This document shows positions 37,601 through 43,600 of a stretch of 64,000 bases of DNA, piece by piece (positions within the stretch are counted from its first letter, which is position 1; every line of letters starts with the position of its first letter). The notes under the pieces are model-generated. The model saw only the letters and a list, made by a program, of their open reading frames with translations, was not told the DNA's origin and made no database searches. Source of the stretch: Lutraria lutraria (Eukaryota > Mollusca > Bivalvia > Venerida > Mactridae); NCBI GenBank assembly GCA_964023205.1, contig OZ026847.1:9172652-9236651 (forward strand), read 5' to 3'. Both the position numbers and the translations under genes were made by a program.

Positions 37601-40600
37601 ACCATAATTGTGTTGCCCTAGAAAACATAGTCTTGACATGTGCCTGTTCTTCACCACAATCATGCCTACTCCAAAGCTTGTGTTTTCAAACACTTAGCTT
37701 GCTAGTTATGGTCAATTGATTAATGTTTGTGTTTAAAACTGTAAAGCTATTTAAAGGGAAGAAAAAAATTAAATCATAAATCATGCATTACTATTTATTG
37801 TTTTTCATGTTGAACTGTGATGTAGGATTTCTTTTTGTCTTTGTGATATTTGTAGAATTGTCTGAAATAGAATGTCTAAATAAGTGCCTTTAGTTTGTGA
37901 AGGAAATCTTCAAATGTAGGCTGTCATAGACAATTAAGGCATGTGTTTTTATGCACAATCTGCCTTTATTCAAACATTTATTTGGTAAATCGTATCAATT
38001 ACCGGTAATAGTAATAAGCCCCACCTATCATGTGATTACCTTTTATGTTCAGGTGGCTATGAACTAAGGCTTGACAGTTTTTGTATTAAATTAAATTGAA
38101 TTCCATATTTAAATCAGGAACTTGCGAATGTCAAAGCTTCTTCAAAAGAAAAACTGCAGGTGGTTAGTGACAAGAACGATGTGATGGAAAGAGAACTGAA
38201 CAAATTACGACGTGAATCTGAATCCAGGTTGAAAGAAGTAAAAGACGATAATGCTAAATTATTGAAAGATGTCGAAATATTACAGAAAAGGGATGATGCC
38301 GAGGTAAAAGATTCTTGACTTCTCTGGAGTCAGCTCCCTTTTTGCCTTGATTAGGTTCAAAATGTTATCTTATGCTTATGCTGGGATTTCATTTGACCCT
38401 TAAAATGGTGTTTTAACTCTTGAAATTAGTGAAATATGGCGTCTGGCTCTTGGGACCAAATTTGTAATAGTAGGGTTTTCAATTCGTTTGTGGCCAACCG
38501 GCCCAAAAGCTAGACTAACAGGCCTACTAGGGGGGTCCGGGCATTTCTAGCAAGATTTTATAAACTTTGAGATTCCTAACAGGCCTAAACACATTTCTAA
38601 GCGGCTAAATTGGCCTGCAGCCTGCTGTTATTGAGAATTTTTTTTGCTGATTCTTAAAATTAGTCTAGAATCTGCAAAGGGTCATATCTGACTGTCAACT
38701 ACTGACGTTGAACGAGAACCCTGTTATGTTGAACATGTTATCAATTGCATATTCAGTCATTTTAAGTCTTAAATTTTAATGTTATTAACCTGTTATTACC
38801 GCCTTTTTAAGAAGTCATGAAGATCTCAAACACTTCAATAAAATAGCATGTTTTTTCATTGTTTTAAGTCTAATATGGTGTGTGCTTAGTTTAAAAACCT
38901 ATCGAATTGTTCCATTTCTGACACCAGGGAAATGGTTTCTGTTGAGTGAAATTGTAAAAGAATTAATGGTGATATTTGAAACAGATATAACTTGATGGTG
39001 ATGTTTTAGACAGGTGAACATTTTAATTACTGCAATATGCTCTTGGGAAAATCTGTTAAAAGCTCATTTTTTCTAAAAAATGGTGTGTCTGGTAAGAATT
39101 AGGAAGAAATAATTCCAAACAAAGTATTTTTTATTACCATCTGGTAAAGGCTCATTTTCTTAATGTGGAGAGTGTTATAGATAAACACATTCTTGTCACG
39201 TGTGTGTCGATAGCTTTGTGAGGTAGCTTCACTGTGAGCTACATGCATGCTGATCAATACAGCTATATCTTGAATCTTCTTACAGTAAAATGTGTAAATG
39301 ATGTAAGCTAGGGGAATTCTAAATCTTTCGTTTGCATTTACGAAAAAAGAAGAGACAAGATTGAAATTCTCGAAGCTAAATTTAGATGTACTGTAAAACC
39401 TTGATATCTTGGACAATCTTTTTTCTGTATAATTCCCTGTCAAACGAACCATGAAGTATGCGAGAAAAGTTCATGAACTTTTCAAGATTTCATGAACTCT
39501 TTTCAAAGGGAAATTTAAACCGAACCTGAAAATAAATTTAGTAACATATATAACTCAAAAAGAATAAAATTCAAGTCTTCGAAGCTAATTATTTGTGTAT
39601 TGCTAAATTTTGTGCAACCCTGTTAGAATTATCGGGTTTATAACGTTGTGAAATAAAATTGGTGTCACGTAATTGTGTTAATAGACTTGGAAAGAACTTC
39701 AATGTTTTCTTCTAATCATTTTTCCAAGACAAAATGTCGTTTTTTAATTTCCTAGGACTGATAAAATTTTGTTCATTAAAAAGTTAATTGTGTTGTGTAG
39801 CAAAATTATTAGGTTATCAGATTGAAGTAGAACTATTTTATCATTGTTTTATACTATTTGGTTGATTTTATACTTTAATATAGTTAAAACAAGTCATTGT
39901 ACCAAATTTGAAGTATTAAGTCCACTGAAACGTCTTAAAGAACTTAACCCACTCATTTGTTTTACCTTTGTTTTGTAAGTACAGTGTGCACTGTGGGTAA
40001 AAGACAAAAACCAGCATTGCAAAGAAAAGCAATGACAGTTACCTGTTTTTGACTATTATAATATTGTGATGATCTCATGACAAAGTTGGCTGAAGAAAGA
40101 CGACACAATGTAGACTGGTTTTAAACATAAATATTAGTTAAAAGGAGGTTGTTATAGTATTGAAGTGTTAACTGAAAGAGCTTTCGCTATAAATTTCAGC
40201 TCTTCATACTGAAAGAGCTTTCGCTATAAATTTCAACATGAAGAGCTGTCAATGTGATTCATAGGACGTATATTACATCCAACATAATTCAATGGTTGTC
40301 AATTACCCATCATTGACCTATATGGAAAGGTCAACCAGTATGTTTGAAATAACTCTGAAATAAAGACAAGTATGGTAACACCGTTCTGTCCATGCACCTG
40401 TCCATTCTTGGTTTCATCCATCATTGGCTGTTGAAGATTACTGTGGAATCATTAATTTTTGTTGGGGATTTAATTTCGTTGATTTCTTGGGTCGGCTCAT
40501 CCACGAAATCAAATCCCCACGATTTTAAATGCAGATATAAGGTATTTCTGTTCAAAAATCGAAATCCACAAATTTATGTCCCCACGAAATAGCCATTTTA

Positions 40601-43600
40601 GTGAAAACCACGAAATTTGAGCCCAACGAAAATAAATGAAAATACAGTATTTAATGCCAGACTTTTATACTATATACTAAGGCAAAGCATGATCTTTATT
40701 CATATTAATGGCTGTCTGAGCTACCATGTAACTATAACCAGGTTGTTATGGGCCATCCATCAAAACCAGTGACCTAGTAAGTTTGACCATCAGTATGGAC
40801 AGTTTTGCCATTACCCTACTTACGATCTATTTCTGACAAGTGCACTTATTTTGTACATACCACCCTGAGGGCTTGGATAATTGGTTAGCAGTTGATTGCA
40901 CTACAAATATACTGTTTAACCTGCAAGAAATGTGTTAGTACTGGTGATAAAATAACTTATGTACTTAAAACTATGGTCTGGACTTCATAGTGAGCCTTTT
41001 CGATAAGTACACATGTACTTACTGATGTCATAATCTATTTGTATTGATTCAGTACAATCAAGTTATACCTCATGCTTTGAATGTAAAATTAATAATTGGC
41101 TTCTGAAGCCGAAATGAAAAGGCATATATTCATGTTTTAACATCATTTAAATTTTAAAATATATTTTGCTCTTTTGTAATAAGTTAAATTGTAAAGGTTG
41201 ATCTTTGTTTATTTAGTTGCCCTTTTTAGAAAGGGGTCATTACGTCTTGTTTTACTGTATTATCTGATTTTCTCCAGTTCAGTGATGTTAAAAATATGCC
41301 AGACTTCTTGTTTACATAAATGATTATTTTTTTCATTTGTGTAACATTAAATTCGTACTTAGATTGATGGTTTTGTACTAAAAATCATTCTTGCATTTCT
41401 AATTGCACGTAATCATACAAATTAAGATGAAATTTTATGAACCTTGAGCTATCAAGGTCTAATTGATCAGAAAATGTATGTTGATTAATTATTTTGTGTA
41501 CTTCGTTATTTTACAAACTGGTTTTGAACTGCAATTATGAATAACAAGTAATTTTGACATTTACAAATTAACTTACAAGGTATTAGACTTGAAAAATGCG
41601 TGTTAATATCATTTTGAATTTAACATTTTGATGCATAATGTTTCAATGAACGTTGTTCAGTTTTAACTTATTCGACTCGAAAAATGCGTGTTAATATCAT
41701 TTTGAATTTAACATTTTGATGCATAATGTTTCAAAGAACATTGTTCAGTTTTAACTTATTCGACTCGAAAAATGCGTGTTAATATCATTTTGAATTTAAC
41801 ATTTTGATGCGTAATGTTTCAATGAACGTTGTTCAGTTTTAACTTATTTGACTCGAAAAATGCCTGTTAATATCATTTTGAATTTAACATTTTGATGCGT
41901 AATGTTTCAATGAACGTTGTTCAGTTTTGATAAACAAAGTTTAAGATTAACTGTGTAAGTTGTTTTCCACTTCTTGTGAAATACTCCTGGAATTCCTTAT
42001 AGCATAAAAAAGGCACCGAGTTTTTATTAAGTCTGGCAGAATTCCGGAATATCAATTATCTTGCATTTCTCAAATTTTTCTTCAGTACTCTCTCTCTTCG
42101 TTTTTGTCGAGCTTCACGATTTGTTTATGTTTCCAATTGTTTAGTACCTGGAAAATTCTTCAATTGCAGCCTCTGTCTGTGTAATGTCTTGTTTGGATAT
42201 TTTGTTGAAGTAGGCCGATTTTGACACATTCTTCAGAAATCTTCCAAATTCTTCATCGGTGTGTAGTTTTGTGAATGCTAAATTGTTGAAAGCAAATCAC
42301 ATGGATTTATAATACACAGAAGTCGTAAAAGCTGAACTTGTGTTGTTTCATGAGATTTTTTTCGTACCCAATGTTAATGGCTGTCTGTTCTGTATTTACA
42401 TACTCGGCGGTCTGTTGTTGTTAAAACTTGGCTAATTTGTTCAGAGGCAATGAACTTACTTATGAATGTATGTACTGCACTTAACTGAATTCATTGTACC
42501 GTAATTGTTTAAACAAACCAAATTCCTTCTTCACTAGTTAGTTGGAGCCGTTAGACAATCATTGCTACTAGCTGTCTATGTGATCTTGTTTTAATTGCCA
42601 GCCATGCTTACTTTTAGGGGCCTCTCTTACTAGACAATTGGCTCACTTTGAAAATGGGGCCAGTTAGGGAAGCTCTTGTAATGGCTGATCTTTCAAAACA
42701 GTAATACTTATTTTTTTGTGTGTTTTTAAAAAAGTGATTTGAGTTTAGAAAATATGTTAGACAAAGCTTATTGTAATTCAATGTATTACAAGAACAAAAT
42801 GATATAAAACTAATTCATTAGTACTTCAATCATAAACTGAAATTCTCCCCAAATGCTAGATGTGGGAATATTGTATTAGTACAAAATTTATCACTTTCCT
42901 CTCTCTAAGGAATGTAAATCTGTTCATCTTGAATAAGACAGTAAACTAGATTCCCTTCTGCTCAGTGAAGCAGATGTGGACTCATTTGTTACATCAGTAC
43001 ACTAGTTAAGTAGTACCAACATAATTCTCTACAACTCATTTGTGTAAATAAGCTGGTATTGAAATTATGGGATGGCTTACTGATGTGTGATGGCATGATA
43101 TAAAACATCCATGTATACTGTAAGGTTGGAATCATGTTAGGTCTGGACTTGTATGGCCGTTTTCAATGGAACTGACCTATTGTAAATCCATACATGGCCA
43201 GCTGAGTTCAGGCTGTTAATTAGAAGTGTAGGTAATGTGCAAGGCTTTTACACTGGTAAAGTATCTCAAACCTAGATTAATTAGGACTCAACTCCTGTAG
43301 GTAATGTGCAAGGCTTTTGAATGATGCCTGCCTCTGTGGTTAAGGTCGCTGACTTCAAATCACTGTAACCTCTCACTGATAGAGTATTGTGGGTTCAAGC
43401 CCAGCTACCGTCCATGTCTGTTTATGTGAGAATTGGAGAATTTACGGAGGATTGAAGCCTTGTACTGGTTCTTCCCAGGAACGATGGTTAAGTGAAGTGT
43501 CTGTCTCATATGACTCTGGGCGTAAAACTCAAATAAACAAACAAACAAACATTACTTTAAACGTCTTCTCAGGGACTGTATGTAAAAATTGGGCAGTGCA

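Noticed and set aside
41583..41929. 88-bp array considered as a CRISPR
   Set aside because: The unit repeats head to tail with no unique spacers, in a eukaryotic intron.
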